Source: Nitrososphaerota archaeon
Lineage (GTDB): Archaea; Thermoproteota; Nitrososphaeria; Conexivisphaerales; DTJL01
NCBI GenBank assembly: GCA_021324115.1
Contig: JAJPJS010000006.1
Coordinates: 1 to 59,715, forward strand
Reading direction: 5' to 3'
Length of the DNA: 59,715 bases
Shown one piece after another: positions 9,308-17,687 of this stretch. How positions within the stretch are numbered: the first letter of the stretch is position 1; each line of letters opens with the position of its first letter. The notes below the pieces were generated by a model. It saw nothing but the letters and a program-made list of their open reading frames with translations, had not been told where the DNA came from and made no database searches. The position numbers and the translations under genes are program-made.

Positions 9308-9430
9308 ATGGACGACGGCTCTGCTGAGGGAAGTGCGGGTGTTGACCCAAAAAGCATGGCGGTAATGATTGCAATTGCTGCGGCTGTGATTCTGCTTATC
9401 ATCGAAATAACTTCACATCTTGGTTCATGA
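9308..9430 (+). CDS. Preprotein translocase Sec61-beta (SecG) subunit
   Basis: This 40-codon gene begins ATG-GAC-GAC-GGC and ends TGA at 9428-9430. The product starts MDDGSAEGSAGVDPKSM and continues as one hydrophobic helix (AVMIAIAAAVILLIIEITSH). This is the pattern of archaeal Sec61-beta, a tail-anchored protein with a short polar N-terminus containing GSAG and DPK, then one membrane span. It would associate with SecY and SecE in the protein channel. A Shine-Dalgarno GGAGGT lies at 9293-9298, ten bases before the ATG, and a TATA-like CTAAAAA lies near 9279-9285. The N-terminus is shorter than usual (many are 50-60 residues). Confidence 0.75.
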   Translation: MDDGSAEGSAGVDPKSMAVMIAIAAAVILLIIEITSHLGS

Positions 9431-9520
9431 TAACCAGTTGCAATTGGATACCCGGCTTTGGTTCAAAAACACGCCTTGGAATATGAACCGAATCTGTTGA
9501 TACCCAACTGTTTAATCAGA

Positions 9521-9526
9521 TATAAG
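9521..9526 (+). promoter_or_regulatory. TATA box for SelB-like gene
   Basis: TATAAG within AGATATAAGCC is centred 25.5 nt before the TTG at 9549, consistent with a leaderless message and supporting that TTG as the true start. Confidence 0.55.
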
Positions 9527-9548
9527 CCAGCTTTTCGCAACTTGGCCG

Positions 9549-10523
9549 TTGGAACAACCTTCCGGAGCGCTGTTTGGCGTGTTTGGTTCAGAGCCGGAAA
9601 GGCGGATGTCGTTCTTGAATTCGATTGCCAAAAGAAGCGAGACAGAGGGGCTAATTGTGTACCACAGGGTCTCCTCCGGTTCGAGATACACTTTCTTGAA
9701 TGATGCCCACTACCCGGCGAGGATACAGGGAGCTTCCAGGGTGGCATCTCTTTGCTCCTATGCATATTATATCTTCCCTATGTCAGGCAAACTCACCCTC
9801 GCAGATGGCGAAGTGGCGATTCTGCTCGATGCATTCGAGCTTCCTGGCACAGTCGAACTCATTGATATCCCGATTGACCCGAGTAACGCGCTAAACCAGC
9901 TAAAAGGAACAAGGATGGCGGATTATGGTGTTGAATCTCGAGCTTCCGCTGCTTCCAACATTGATTTGCCCAGGATTTCGCCCTCGCCGGCCTTTGCAAC
10001 GGGTGGTACGCTGCTTTACGTAGACAGGGTTTTTACCGTAAAGGGTGTGGGGACTGTGGTTCTTGGATTTGTGCTGTCAGGAACCATTTCCCTGCATGAC
10101 GAGCTACGGCCGCTCCCAGAGCCCGATGGGAAGATGGTTGAAGTCAAGGGTATTCAGGTCAACGATGTGGATTTCCCACAAGTCGGACCCGGCATTCGGG
10201 TGGGTCTGTCGATAAAGGGTGCAACTCCTGAGGATCTGCAGAAGACCGCGTGGCTGGACTCAGGAAACCTAGAAACACTTGATGCGTTTTCTGTGAAGTT
10301 CAGGCAGAACCGCTTCTATAAGGATCAGTGGTCGGGTAAATCACTACATCTTCAGTTGCCAGGCGAATTCATGCCTGTGAAAGCCGAGGGAGAAAGCGGA
10401 GGAGAAGAATGCAGCATTCGGCTTAACGCGAGGGTCCCTGTCTGGAATGGGATGAAGGTTTGCCTGATCGACCTTAATGCAAAGGGATCAAGGATAGTCG
10501 GGTCAGGAACCTTTCTGGCCTGA
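9549..10523 (+). CDS. EF-Tu/SelB-like protein with a degenerate GTPase domain
   Basis: The 324-residue product has a C-terminal two-thirds like translation-factor domain 2 and following beta-barrels (VDRVFTVKGVGTVVLGFVLSG near residue 160, then VKGIQVNDVDFPQVGPGIRVGLSI), closest in style to archaeal SelB. The N-terminal part keeps the GTPase length but lacks a P-loop GxxxxGK[ST] and a DxxG motif: the P-loop region reads FGVFGSEPERRM. It probably cannot bind GTP in the usual way. Archaea without selenocysteine are known to keep such SelB-related paralogues, whose role is unsettled. The start is TTG with a TATA box 25.5 nt upstream. The 3' end overlaps the convergent dehydrogenase gene by 21 bp. 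Confidence 0.72.
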   Translation: MEQPSGALFGVFGSEPERRMSFLNSIAKRSETEGLIVYHRVSSGSRYTFLNDAHYPARIQGASRVASLCSYAYYIFPMSGKLTLADGEVAILLDAFELPGTVELIDIPIDPSNALNQLKGTRMADYGVESRASAASNIDLPRISPSPAFATGGTLLYVDRVFTVKGVGTVVLGFVLSGTISLHDELRPLPEPDGKMVEVKGIQVNDVDFPQVGPGIRVGLSIKGATPEDLQKTAWLDSGNLETLDAFSVKFRQNRFYKDQWSGKSLHLQLPGEFMPVKAEGESGGEECSIRLNARVPVWNGMKVCLIDLNAKGSRIVGSGTFLA

Positions 10524-11726
10524 AATTGTGGAACTGTTACCGGTCATGAGTCGCCTTTCATCGATAGTAATCTCCCTTTCTTTCAACCTTTTCAGGAAGT
10601 ATCCAAAGAGTCGCTTCCTCACCAGATTCTCGGGTGGAGTGAATCCTGACGGGTTCGGTCGGCGCTCTAGCAGTATCAGGGCAACGGTGGTGCAGGGGTA
10701 CGCCGTGGTCCGGGCCATCGATGTCACATGATTCTTCGTGTCGTACCTGTCCACCATGGAAAATTCTTCGGTCTTACCCCTATATGACACTGTAACCTTG
10801 AGAAGGGTCATGTCCCTGTCCGATTGCCCCATTCTGAGCTCCTGTGTTAGTAATGAGGCGACGATGGACCTGGGAGTTACTGCATCATGCAATCCTGGTA
10901 CGGTTATCGGTTTCGTCGAAAGGAGGCCGGTCGACGCCAGGAGTTTGATAAGCTCTGCATGTCCGGGCCATCTTACTGTCTTTTCAACCATACTCCTGGC
11001 TTTGATCGTCAAGGGCAGTGTTGAAAGCCCGTCGGTTACAAACGCCTCGAACTTCCTCCCTGGGAGCTGGTCGAAGGTAACTTCTTCGAGCTCAGAGAGT
11101 GCAGGCAGGAGAACTCTTTTGCCGTCCCGGACAACCAGGGCGTCCCGTGTGTACTCTTCAAGGACACTGTCAAAGGAGAATACGATTCTGTAATTGAACG
11201 GCGGTATCGGGCGCTCCGGTATCCCACCAACCATGATCCGGACGTCATCGGCGCCTCCCAGCAGATCACGACCCCTCATTGCAAGGATGTTTGTCAGGCC
11301 GGGGGCGAGTCCGCAGGCTGGAACAAGTATTATCCCCGCATCCTTAGCCCTCTTGTCGATGGATGAGAATTCTCCAGCCCTCCAGGAGAATATCAGGTCA
11401 ACGTAGCTGGTTCCCGAATCTATCGCTGATTCGACTGCCTTGTCTGCAATTGCATGCGGAAGAGCTCCGATTGCGACATCCGCTTCTGCAAGCACTTTCC
11501 TTAGTTTTGCTCTATCGTGCTGTATATTCAACACCTGGGAGGAGAGTTTTGTAACGACCGCAACCTGTGGGTGTCTGGCCCTGGCTTGCCGTTCAAGTTC
11601 GTTTAGTCTGCTTTCTGAAGAATCGACAACTCTAAGACTGGACACAGATCTTTCGGCTAGCATATCCAGTGCTATTTCAGACCCCATCAACCCCGTCCCA
11701 AGCACGACGACACTGCCAGAAGTCAT
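10503..11726 (-). CDS. Saccharopine dehydrogenase-family oxidoreductase
   Basis: A 407-residue soluble enzyme with an N-terminal Rossmann fold (VVVLGTGLMGSEIALDML, then VVDSSESRL for the nucleotide ribose). It also has the family segment GALPHAIADKAVESAIDSGTSYVDL and the substrate-domain block GLAPGLTNILAMRG. This set is typical of saccharopine dehydrogenase-like and L-lysine 6-dehydrogenase enzymes, which act on amino acids with NAD(P). The exact substrate is uncertain. The C-terminal part, TSMARTTAYPCTTVALILLE, matches the usual hydrophobic helix of the second domain. It converges with the SelB-like gene with a 21-bp tail overlap. The nearby aspartate-semialdehyde dehydrogenase makes a role in lysine-related metabolism conceivable, but the two are not in one operon. 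Confidence 0.8.
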   Translation of the reverse strand: MTSGSVVVLGTGLMGSEIALDMLAERSVSSLRVVDSSESRLNELERQARARHPQVAVVTKLSSQVLNIQHDRAKLRKVLAEADVAIGALPHAIADKAVESAIDSGTSYVDLIFSWRAGEFSSIDKRAKDAGIILVPACGLAPGLTNILAMRGRDLLGGADDVRIMVGGIPERPIPPFNYRIVFSFDSVLEEYTRDALVVRDGKRVLLPALSELEEVTFDQLPGRKFEAFVTDGLSTLPLTIKARSMVEKTVRWPGHAELIKLLASTGLLSTKPITVPGLHDAVTPRSIVASLLTQELRMGQSDRDMTLLKVTVSYRGKTEEFSMVDRYDTKNHVTSMARTTAYPCTTVALILLERRPNPSGFTPPENLVRKRLFGYFLKRLKEREITIDERRLMTGNSSTISGQKGS

Positions 11727-11997
11727 GCGCTGTCACGAATAACCAGCAAGACATTGATAACCTTTCCAAGTCTCAACAAGGTTCGATCAATCCTCTCACC
11801 CTCGGAGTGCGGTTCTTTTCTGGATGAATTAGATGGTTTGAAGTGACATGGGATTCGGGGTCTGTAGGTTGGTGAAGGCGACCTTAAACCTTGCAGATGC
11901 GCAATATGTAATATCTGAGGAGACGGGCTGAAATAAACCAGATGACTGTGTCCGAAAATTGGTTCGGCTGGCCCGCCTGCACAACTGATTTCTTCCT

Positions 11998-12222
11998 TCA
12001 TGTGACATTTTGGGAACGGAAAAAGGAAAGGGCAAGCCAGATTGCGAATCCCCAGACGACAACAAGAATCGTGGCGGACAACGCTGAAAACCAGTGAAAA
12101 TTGATCGTAAAAAGTGTCAAAATCAGAGCGGCTCCAACCGCTGCCATCAATATCGCCAAGCTGGCCGCCCTGAGGCCCATCCCAACCGCACCTGCGGCCT
12201 GACCCGGCATTTCATAAGACAT
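11998..12222 (-). CDS. Small two-span membrane protein, unknown
   Basis: From the ATG at 12222 the product has 74 residues, with two predicted membrane helices (LAILMAAVGAALILTLFT and ALSATILVVVWGFAIWLAL) and a short basic end. The frame is open to 12264. A TATA element (TAAATA, 12246-12251 on the minus strand) lies inside that extension, 26.5 nt before the inner ATG, so the shorter leaderless form is preferred. The 270 bases between this gene and the dehydrogenase gene contain no other convincing gene. No family was recognised. Confidence 0.6.
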   Translation of the reverse strand: MSYEMPGQAAGAVGMGLRAASLAILMAAVGAALILTLFTINFHWFSALSATILVVVWGFAIWLALSFFRSQNVT

Positions 12223-12245
12223 GCGTGTCACATCACTCGAAAGTG

Positions 12246-12251
12246 TATTTA
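12246..12251 (-). promoter_or_regulatory. TATA box deciding start of small membrane gene
   Basis: Minus-strand TAAATA in GCATAAATACAC is centred 26.5 nt before the ATG at 12222, which places the upstream part of the open frame outside the transcript. Confidence 0.5.
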
Positions 12252-12378
12252 TGCTTAAAGCCACGATCTTGTTCGAATTCCTTTGATTAAATAATTACAC
12301 GAAACGATGACCCTGATCTAGAGCACTACTCAGGGATGTTTAAAAGAAGTGCTTGGTTGACAGACCGAGAGAAGAGCG

Positions 12379-13275
12379 GTGAGAATCAATCAGAGCCATC
12401 CAGCGATGGGTTACGCCTACGGACTTGGGGCCGCGCTTCTCTACGGCACGACTGCGACCATTGGAAAGTATACACTGATTACGACAGACGCGTTCACCGT
12501 CGCCGCATTGGGATACTTTATCGGGTCTGTTGTTTTCATTCCAGCTAAGAGGGTCGGACCTCTTGAAAAAGGGGTCCTAAAGCTGGTATTTCTGGCTGGA
12601 ATCTTCGGCTCTGTGATAGCGCCCCTGCTGTATTTTACGGGTCTTTCGATGACCGCCGCCACAAACGCCGCCCTTCTCAGTAATGGCGAGGCCATATTTA
12701 CCTCGATCATCGCTGTTATGATTTTCAAAGAGTCAATGAGTAAATACCAGGTTGCTGCAGCAGCCACCGTACTTTTTGGTGTTGCACTCGTATCTTCTGT
12801 CCCTGGTGAAAGTATTGGGAGTTTGCTGTCAGCCTCGAGCTTCCGCGGAAACCTGCTGATTATCTGTGCTACATTCGCCTGGGGCATTGACAACAATATA
12901 AGCAGGGTCGCAACGAAAGTACTCGACCCAACGATCCTGACCAAATACAAGAATATGATCGGTGCCTCATGCCTTTTAGTGGCTTCATTGTTGGCAGGAT
13001 CGTTTCATATTCCAACGGAAGCTGCGCTTCCAGGGATCGTTGGGATCGGGGTGATGGGTGTGGGTCTGTCCACTGCATTTCTCATGCATTCCTTGAAGAA
13101 ATTGGGGGCAGTCAGGGCCGTAATGCTCTTCTCCACTTCATCTATATTTGGTCTCGCATTCGCACACATCTTTCTGGCTGAAGCAATTACGGCTGTGCAG
13201 GTGGTGGGCATGGTACTTATGGTGGCCGGGCTATACATCATGAATATCCTGAGCGTGAACCTCAAAAATGTTTAG
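12379..13275 (+). CDS. EamA/DMT-family transporter
   Basis: The 298-residue protein has about ten hydrophobic spans arranged as two five-helix repeats, the drug/metabolite transporter (EamA) layout. The typical end of repeat one is visible as SNGEAIFTSIIAVMIFKESM, and the matching end of repeat two as TSSIFGLAFAHIFLAEAIT. These proteins usually export metabolites or amino acid derivatives. The GTG at 12379 is used as start and an ATG at 12406 is an alternative. A TATA element TTTAAAAG near 12341 would give a leader of only about ten bases. The gene ends three bases before the open frame of the aspartate-semialdehyde dehydrogenase, so the two are probably co-transcribed. The substrate is unknown. 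Confidence 0.85.
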   Translation: MRINQSHPAMGYAYGLGAALLYGTTATIGKYTLITTDAFTVAALGYFIGSVVFIPAKRVGPLEKGVLKLVFLAGIFGSVIAPLLYFTGLSMTAATNAALLSNGEAIFTSIIAVMIFKESMSKYQVAAAATVLFGVALVSSVPGESIGSLLSASSFRGNLLIICATFAWGIDNNISRVATKVLDPTILTKYKNMIGASCLLVASLLAGSFHIPTEAALPGIVGIGVMGVGLSTAFLMHSLKKLGAVRAVMLFSTSSIFGLAFAHIFLAEAITAVQVVGMVLMVAGLYIMNILSVNLKNV

Positions 13276-13329
13276 ATTATGGCGGATACAGGGCTGCGCC
13301 GAGACGATGTTACGAAGGGGGGATTCTCC

Positions 13330-14394
13330 ATGAGGAAAATAGATGTGGCTCTGCTTGGTGCTACTGGCTCTGTTGGCCAGAGGTATGTCAGTATGCTTGC
13401 TGAACATCCTTACTTCAGACTTCGCACATTGGTAGGAAGGTCGTCGGCTGGCAAAAAATACGGGGAAGCTGTGAAGTGGATGCTGGAGGGCGAGGTTCCG
13501 GCTGAGATAGCCAGCATGAGGGTAGAAGAGTTCTCCCTAGACACATTGAAGGACTGCGGGCTGATCTTCTCGGCTCTTCCCTCTGAGGCTGCTTCATCGA
13601 GGGAGGTTGAACTGGCCAGAATTGGAAAGATTGTGGTCAGCGAGGCAAGTGCTCACAGGATGGATCAGGACGTCCCTCTTTTGATACCTGAGGTGAATCC
13701 TCAGCATCTCCTCCTTCTTGAAAGACAGAGGTCAGGAAGAAAGTGGGATGGAGGAATCGTTACCACACCCAATTGCACCGCCGTGGGTCTCGACATCGTA
13801 CTGGCACCTCTGGTGAAACTTGCAGACGTCAAGCTCATCGTCGTGAATACAATGCAGGCGATTTCCGGTGCAGGTTACCTTGGTGTTCCCTCGATGTCAA
13901 TCCTCGAGAACGTGATACCATTTGTGAAGGATGAGGAAGAAAAGGTGGTCAGAGAAACGGCCAAGATACTTGGAAGGATCGAGGATGGAAAGATAGTCAA
14001 CGCTTCCATGCCGATGGCCGTATCCTGCAACAGGGTGTCCACGATAGACGGCCATCTGGAGAGCCTGCTGATCGAATACGAAAGAGAGGTGAGCGCAGAC
14101 GAATCCATAGACGCCCTTTCGAATTTCACCGGTGAGCCCCAGAAATACGGTCTGCCAACTGCACCATCAAGGCCGATAATCGTTCGAAGAGAGCAGGACA
14201 GACCGCAGCCCAGGATCGACAGGATGCAGGGTTCGGTACCCGGAATGAGTGTAGTGGTTGGGAGGGTCAGAAGGGGGGCGGCAAAGAAGACTCTGCAGTT
14301 GACGCTTCTTTCCCACAATACGATCAGGGGGGCGGCAGGCGGCGCTATACTAACAGCAGAGCTTATGTATGCAAGAAAACTTCTCCAGAATTAG
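13330..14394 (+). CDS. asd: Aspartate-semialdehyde dehydrogenase
   Basis: This 354-residue enzyme catalyses NADP-linked reduction of aspartyl phosphate to aspartate semialdehyde in the pathway to lysine, threonine and methionine. The N-terminus shows the nucleotide-binding VALLGATGSVGQRYV. The catalytic cysteine lies in TTPNCTAVG, and the substrate segment is MQAISGAGYLG. It belongs to the archaeal/fungal type of the family, whose close relatives also include malonyl-CoA reductases, so that alternative is not fully excluded. The frame is open back to 13279, but family length and a G-rich ribosome site at 13317-13322 support the ATG at 13330. It probably shares a transcript with the EamA transporter upstream. 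Confidence 0.9.
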   Translation: MRKIDVALLGATGSVGQRYVSMLAEHPYFRLRTLVGRSSAGKKYGEAVKWMLEGEVPAEIASMRVEEFSLDTLKDCGLIFSALPSEAASSREVELARIGKIVVSEASAHRMDQDVPLLIPEVNPQHLLLLERQRSGRKWDGGIVTTPNCTAVGLDIVLAPLVKLADVKLIVVNTMQAISGAGYLGVPSMSILENVIPFVKDEEEKVVRETAKILGRIEDGKIVNASMPMAVSCNRVSTIDGHLESLLIEYEREVSADESIDALSNFTGEPQKYGLPTAPSRPIIVRREQDRPQPRIDRMQGSVPGMSVVVGRVRRGAAKKTLQLTLLSHNTIRGAAGGAILTAELMYARKLLQN

Positions 14395-14512
14395 AGGATG
14401 AAAACGGGCCTGGATCAAACCTGCATTGCTGTAGACCGCATACCGGTCAGATACGATTCACCGATGCGAAATATGCAAAAAGCAAATAAGAGTGGATTAT
14501 TATAAATCATTT

Positions 14513-15376
14513 ATGAGTCAAACACAACAAAGCGGTTACGCTCATCCGGAAGTTCTGGTGGATGTCAACTGGGTTGAGAAAAGTATCGGAAATCCTCAGG
14601 TGAGAATTGCAGAAGTTGATTATGACCCTGCATCAAACTATAACGTGGGGCATATTCCGGGCTCCGTTCTTCTCGACTGGAGGAAAGATATGAACGACCC
14701 TGTGAGCAGAGACATCGTCACAAAGGAACAGCTCGAGGATGTACTGAGCAGAATCGGCGCGGACCAAAACACAACGATCGTGCTGTATGGGGATTTCAAC
14801 AACTGGTTCGCGGCATTTGCCTTTTGGATACTCAGGTACTACGGCGTCAAAAACGTTAAGCTCATGAATGGAGGAAGAAAGAAATGGCTGCTTGAAGACA
14901 AACCAGTTACAAAGGATGTTCCAGCTTATCCAAGAACAAACTTCAGAGTGTCGGAACCCGATGAAACCGTCAGAGTATACCGGGATTATGTCAGGCAGGT
15001 ACTGAGGATGAAGGATAAGGTGCTTGTCGATGTTAGGGGTCCCAAGGAGTTTACCGGCGAGGTACTCGCACCGCCTGAGTACCCCACAGAACATGCGCAG
15101 AGGGGTGGACATATTCCCGGGGCGATCAACATACCGTGGGCGCTCGCGGTGAATGACCAGGACGGTACATTCAAGAGCAGAGAAGAACTCGAAAAGCTTT
15201 ACAGCTCAAAGGGTGTCACAAGCGACAAGGAGGTCATCACGTACTGCCGGATAGGGGAACGCTCGTCACATTCCTGGTTCGTGCTTACATATCTTCTGGG
15301 TTACCCGAACGTTAAGAACTATGACGGCTCCTGGACGGAGTGGGGTAACGGCATAAGATTTCCGATCGAAAAGTAA
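14513..15376 (+). CDS. Two-domain rhodanese sulfurtransferase
   Basis: The 287-residue protein has two rhodanese domains. The first (with GHIPGSVLLDWRKD) lacks a catalytic cysteine. The second carries CRIGERSS, with Cys245 as the persulfide-forming residue in a loop typical of thiosulfate sulfurtransferases rather than the CG[ST]GVT of mercaptopyruvate enzymes. It would move sulfane sulfur from thiosulfate or another donor to an acceptor in the cytoplasm. The frame is open to a GTG at 14492 and the ATG at 14513 is preferred. It meets the GcvH/TusA-like gene tail to tail with no base between the stop codons, which suggests a shared sulfur-trafficking theme. Confidence 0.9.
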   Translation: MSQTQQSGYAHPEVLVDVNWVEKSIGNPQVRIAEVDYDPASNYNVGHIPGSVLLDWRKDMNDPVSRDIVTKEQLEDVLSRIGADQNTTIVLYGDFNNWFAAFAFWILRYYGVKNVKLMNGGRKKWLLEDKPVTKDVPAYPRTNFRVSEPDETVRVYRDYVRQVLRMKDKVLVDVRGPKEFTGEVLAPPEYPTEHAQRGGHIPGAINIPWALAVNDQDGTFKSREELEKLYSSKGVTSDKEVITYCRIGERSSHSWFVLTYLLGYPNVKNYDGSWTEWGNGIRFPIEK

Positions 15377-16036
15377 TCAACTTTTCTTCAGGATAAAGTG
15401 TCGTAGGTTAGCTTCCGTACGGGCCTCCAGAAGCCTGTTTCCTGTTTGGTCACTCCATCTTATGAGCTCAACTTCTGCTGTCGGATCGTCGGAGACTACG
15501 TGGACGACCGTTCCGGAGTCTGAACCGGAAAGAAGGTCGTTCAGCTTGACAAGCACAGCTGAACATTCGGTACCAATTTCATATAGTTCGTGATCTGGGA
15601 ATTCCTTGAAGCATCTTACCCCCATTTCCGTGATCATCTTTTCAAACAAGGGTGCAGCTTCGTGGAATGACTTCAATGATGAACTGACGTCATTTCCAGC
15701 TGCCACCTTGACTTCTGCCAGCCAGCCTCTTCCGTACGGGTCCTTGTTTACCAGGGAAGGATTCAATTCAAGATCAGGATTCGCAACCGTGACAGTACAC
15801 CTGACGGGAGATCTGATGACATCGAAGTGTCTTGGACCCTCGAGAGATGCAACCATGCGGCCGGGCTCGATCGAGGTGCCCGGCTGCCGCACGCTGACTC
15901 TTGCCGCCTTGCCAGTGATCCAGGCAATGATGGTATCCGGTCCCAGCACTGCTTTGTCTCCTCTGAATGAAATCCAGCAGTGGCCCTCAGGGAAGTACAG
16001 TACATCCTCTGCGAAGTAGCAATCCTCCAGATGCAA
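15377..16036 (-). CDS. GcvH-like / TusA-like fusion protein
   Basis: The 219-residue product joins two sulfur-related folds. Residues about 14-115 match the lipoyl-carrier fold of glycine cleavage H protein, including NPSLVNKDPYGRGWLAEVKV. At the position of the lipoylated Lys (ESVKA in GcvH) it reads EGPRH, so Arg69 replaces the lysine. Residues about 150-219 resemble TusA: a cysteine at the sulfur-carrier position (Cys158 in ECSAVLVKL, without the CPxP prolines), then VVSDDPTAEVELIRW and an LRHFILKK end. It starts at TTG, with a TATA-like TTAAAA about 26 nt upstream. The role is probably in sulfur handling, not glycine cleavage; no other gcv gene is nearby. The fusion call is from pattern and is fairly secure for the N-terminal half. 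Confidence 0.72.
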   Translation of the reverse strand: MHLEDCYFAEDVLYFPEGHCWISFRGDKAVLGPDTIIAWITGKAARVSVRQPGTSIEPGRMVASLEGPRHFDVIRSPVRCTVTVANPDLELNPSLVNKDPYGRGWLAEVKVAAGNDVSSSLKSFHEAAPLFEKMITEMGVRCFKEFPDHELYEIGTECSAVLVKLNDLLSGSDSGTVVHVVSDDPTAEVELIRWSDQTGNRLLEARTEANLRHFILKKS

Positions 16037-16100
16037 GCATACCTGAATTTTAACAACTGTTTTTAAGCTTGATGTAAATTACAGTTAAGGAGCACAAGAA

Positions 16101-17192
16101 TTGACATCGCTGGGGAGTCAGCTGGTAAAGCCAATGGGTAAGGAGGCGGAGCTTTACCGGAGGCTTCCCAACGGAAGGATACAATGCACGGCATGTGCCA
16201 GAAACTGCCAGCTCGGGGAGGGTCAGATAGGTTTCTGCGGTGTGAGGGGCGTGGTTGGAGGAAAGCTCTGGCTTCTTGTGTACGGGAAGGTGATGGCCGG
16301 TCACATCGACCCCATAGAGAAGAAGCCGGTCATGCACTACAGGCCTGGCTCGCGGATCTTTTCCATCGCAACCACAGGGTGCAGCTGGAGGTGCCTCTAC
16401 TGCCAGAACTATGACATCAGCCAGAGACGAAAGGTTGAGGGAAAGGCACTTGACCCGGACGAGGCGGTGACACTGGCCGAGCAGAGGGGGTGTGAAGGTA
16501 TTGCATATACATACAACGAACCGTCCATTTTCATGGAATATGCGAGAGACGTGGGTAGAATAGCCCACAAAAGGGGCATCTTCAACATATTTGTCTCGAA
16601 CGGATACGATACACCATCCAGCGTCGCAGCAATGGGTGAGTTCCTGGACTGCATAACCGTGGACTTCAAGGGAAGTGGAGAGACATCGTTTGTCAGAAAG
16701 TACATATCGATACCAAATGCAGACCCAATTTTCCAATCTCTCCTTGAGATTAAGGAGAAGACGAAGGTGCACATAGAAATCACCGACCTTATTGTACCGC
16801 AGGTGGGAGACAGCCTCGAAGCGGCGGAAAAACTGTCGAAATGGATTTATGACAACCTCGGCCCAGACGTACCAGTACACTTTCTCAGGTTTCATCCTGA
16901 TTACATGATGATGGAGTTCCCGGTAACGCCGGTGGAAACCCTTGAGAGACATTACCAGATAGCCAAGAAGGCAGGCCTGAACTACGTTTACGTTGGGAAT
17001 GTTCCAGGTCACCCGGCCGAAAACACCTACTGCCCCGGCTGCTCAAAGGTTTTGATAAGAAGACACGGCTACTACATTTTGTCATACAACCTGGATGAAG
17101 ATGGTAAATGCGTTTTTTGCGGCTATAAAACACCCATCGTGGGTCCTCTGAGCAGGTGGGCTAGAGAAGACAGATTTCAGTCGGTTCTTTGA
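16101..17192 (+). CDS. amrS: AmmeMemoRadiSam system radical SAM enzyme (PflA-like)
   Basis: The 363-residue protein has the radical SAM cluster motif at Cys94, Cys98 and Cys101 (TTGCSWRCLYCQN). Upstream are an N-terminal cysteine group (CTACARNC and GFCG, Cys29-46) and downstream a C-terminal zinc-like set (CPGC, CVFCG). This is the layout of the radical SAM partner in the AmmeMemoRadiSam group, once annotated as a pyruvate formate-lyase activating enzyme. Its reaction is not established. The AMMECR1 and MEMO partners are not in this window. The start is TTG at 16101, with a Shine-Dalgarno AAGGAG at 16087-16092. The AT-rich stretch near 16060 may serve this gene and the divergent GcvH/TusA-like gene. 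Confidence 0.88.
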   Translation: MTSLGSQLVKPMGKEAELYRRLPNGRIQCTACARNCQLGEGQIGFCGVRGVVGGKLWLLVYGKVMAGHIDPIEKKPVMHYRPGSRIFSIATTGCSWRCLYCQNYDISQRRKVEGKALDPDEAVTLAEQRGCEGIAYTYNEPSIFMEYARDVGRIAHKRGIFNIFVSNGYDTPSSVAAMGEFLDCITVDFKGSGETSFVRKYISIPNADPIFQSLLEIKEKTKVHIEITDLIVPQVGDSLEAAEKLSKWIYDNLGPDVPVHFLRFHPDYMMMEFPVTPVETLERHYQIAKKAGLNYVYVGNVPGHPAENTYCPGCSKVLIRRHGYYILSYNLDEDGKCVFCGYKTPIVGPLSRWAREDRFQSVL

Positions 17193-17221
17193 AGTATTGC
17201 CAACATTCTTGACGGTGCAGC

Positions 17222-17506
17222 TCAGTACTTGAATATCCTGCGTGGGTCCTTGACGGTGCCGGACAGGTGGTTCGTCAGCTGCTTCAGGTTGGAGAAATGT
17301 CTGAACTCTACTCTCCTTCCGGGGCCGACCAGGTTCTTCATCTTTGTGTGCACGGCCATCGCGAAGCCCTGACCGCTTCGTGTGATAAATATGTAACTTT
17401 CCACCCCATCGTATCTGGCTTCGATCCTGATGCCCGCGTCCGCGTCGAGTATTTCCAGTTCCCTGAGAAGTTCCTTGAATGAGGGTATCTCTTCTTCGTA
17501 CGCCAT
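17222..17506 (-). CDS. Conserved-looking hypothetical protein
   Basis: A 94-residue soluble protein with mixed charge and no membrane span, starting MAYEEEIPSFKELL and ending in KDPRRIFKY. The predicted pattern is a helix followed by beta strands (RIEARYDGVESYIFIT, GFAMAVHTKM), a small alpha/beta fold. No family was recognised. Codon use fits the neighbours, and the gene fits neatly between the convergent radical SAM gene and the divergent CysRS promoter, which supports it being real. Confidence 0.6.
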   Translation of the reverse strand: MAYEEEIPSFKELLRELEILDADAGIRIEARYDGVESYIFITRSGQGFAMAVHTKMKNLVGPGRRVEFRHFSNLKQLTNHLSGTVKDPRRIFKY

Positions 17507-17571
17507 GGTTTACGCCCTGCTCAACAGTAATTTAACCAGCTCGCTGGAGTGGTAGAAAGAATGCGAGCCAC

Positions 17572-17580
17572 TTTATATAA
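17572..17580 (+). promoter_or_regulatory. TATA box for cysS
   Basis: The strong TTTATATAA predicts a transcription start near 17602, giving an 85-nt leader before the GTG of cysS. That is unusual in a window where most strong promoters are leaderless. Confidence 0.55.
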
Positions 17581-17613
17581 CCTTGGTTCAAAGGCTGTCA
17601 AAAGGTGCAGGCC

Positions 17614-17682
17614 ATGGAGTCCAGATTGACGGTATCCAAGCCCGGTTTGAGGACCCATGGTATGTCAAGGAACCATAATTGA
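17614..17682 (+). other. Possible upstream ORF in the cysS leader
   Basis: A 22-codon frame starts at ATG 17614 after an AAGGTG sequence and ends with TGA five bases before the cysS GTG. The peptide is MESRLTVSKPGLRTHGMSRN plus two residues. It has no cysteine codons, so simple cysteine-dependent attenuation is not suggested. It may be chance. It is noted because the promoter position makes it part of the cysS mRNA. Confidence 0.3.
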
Positions 17683-17687
17683 TGTGA

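Noticed and set aside
16101-17192. Pyruvate formate-lyase activating enzyme
   Set aside because: The extra N- and C-terminal cysteine groups and length fit the AmmeMemoRadiSam enzyme, and no formate-lyase gene is nearby.
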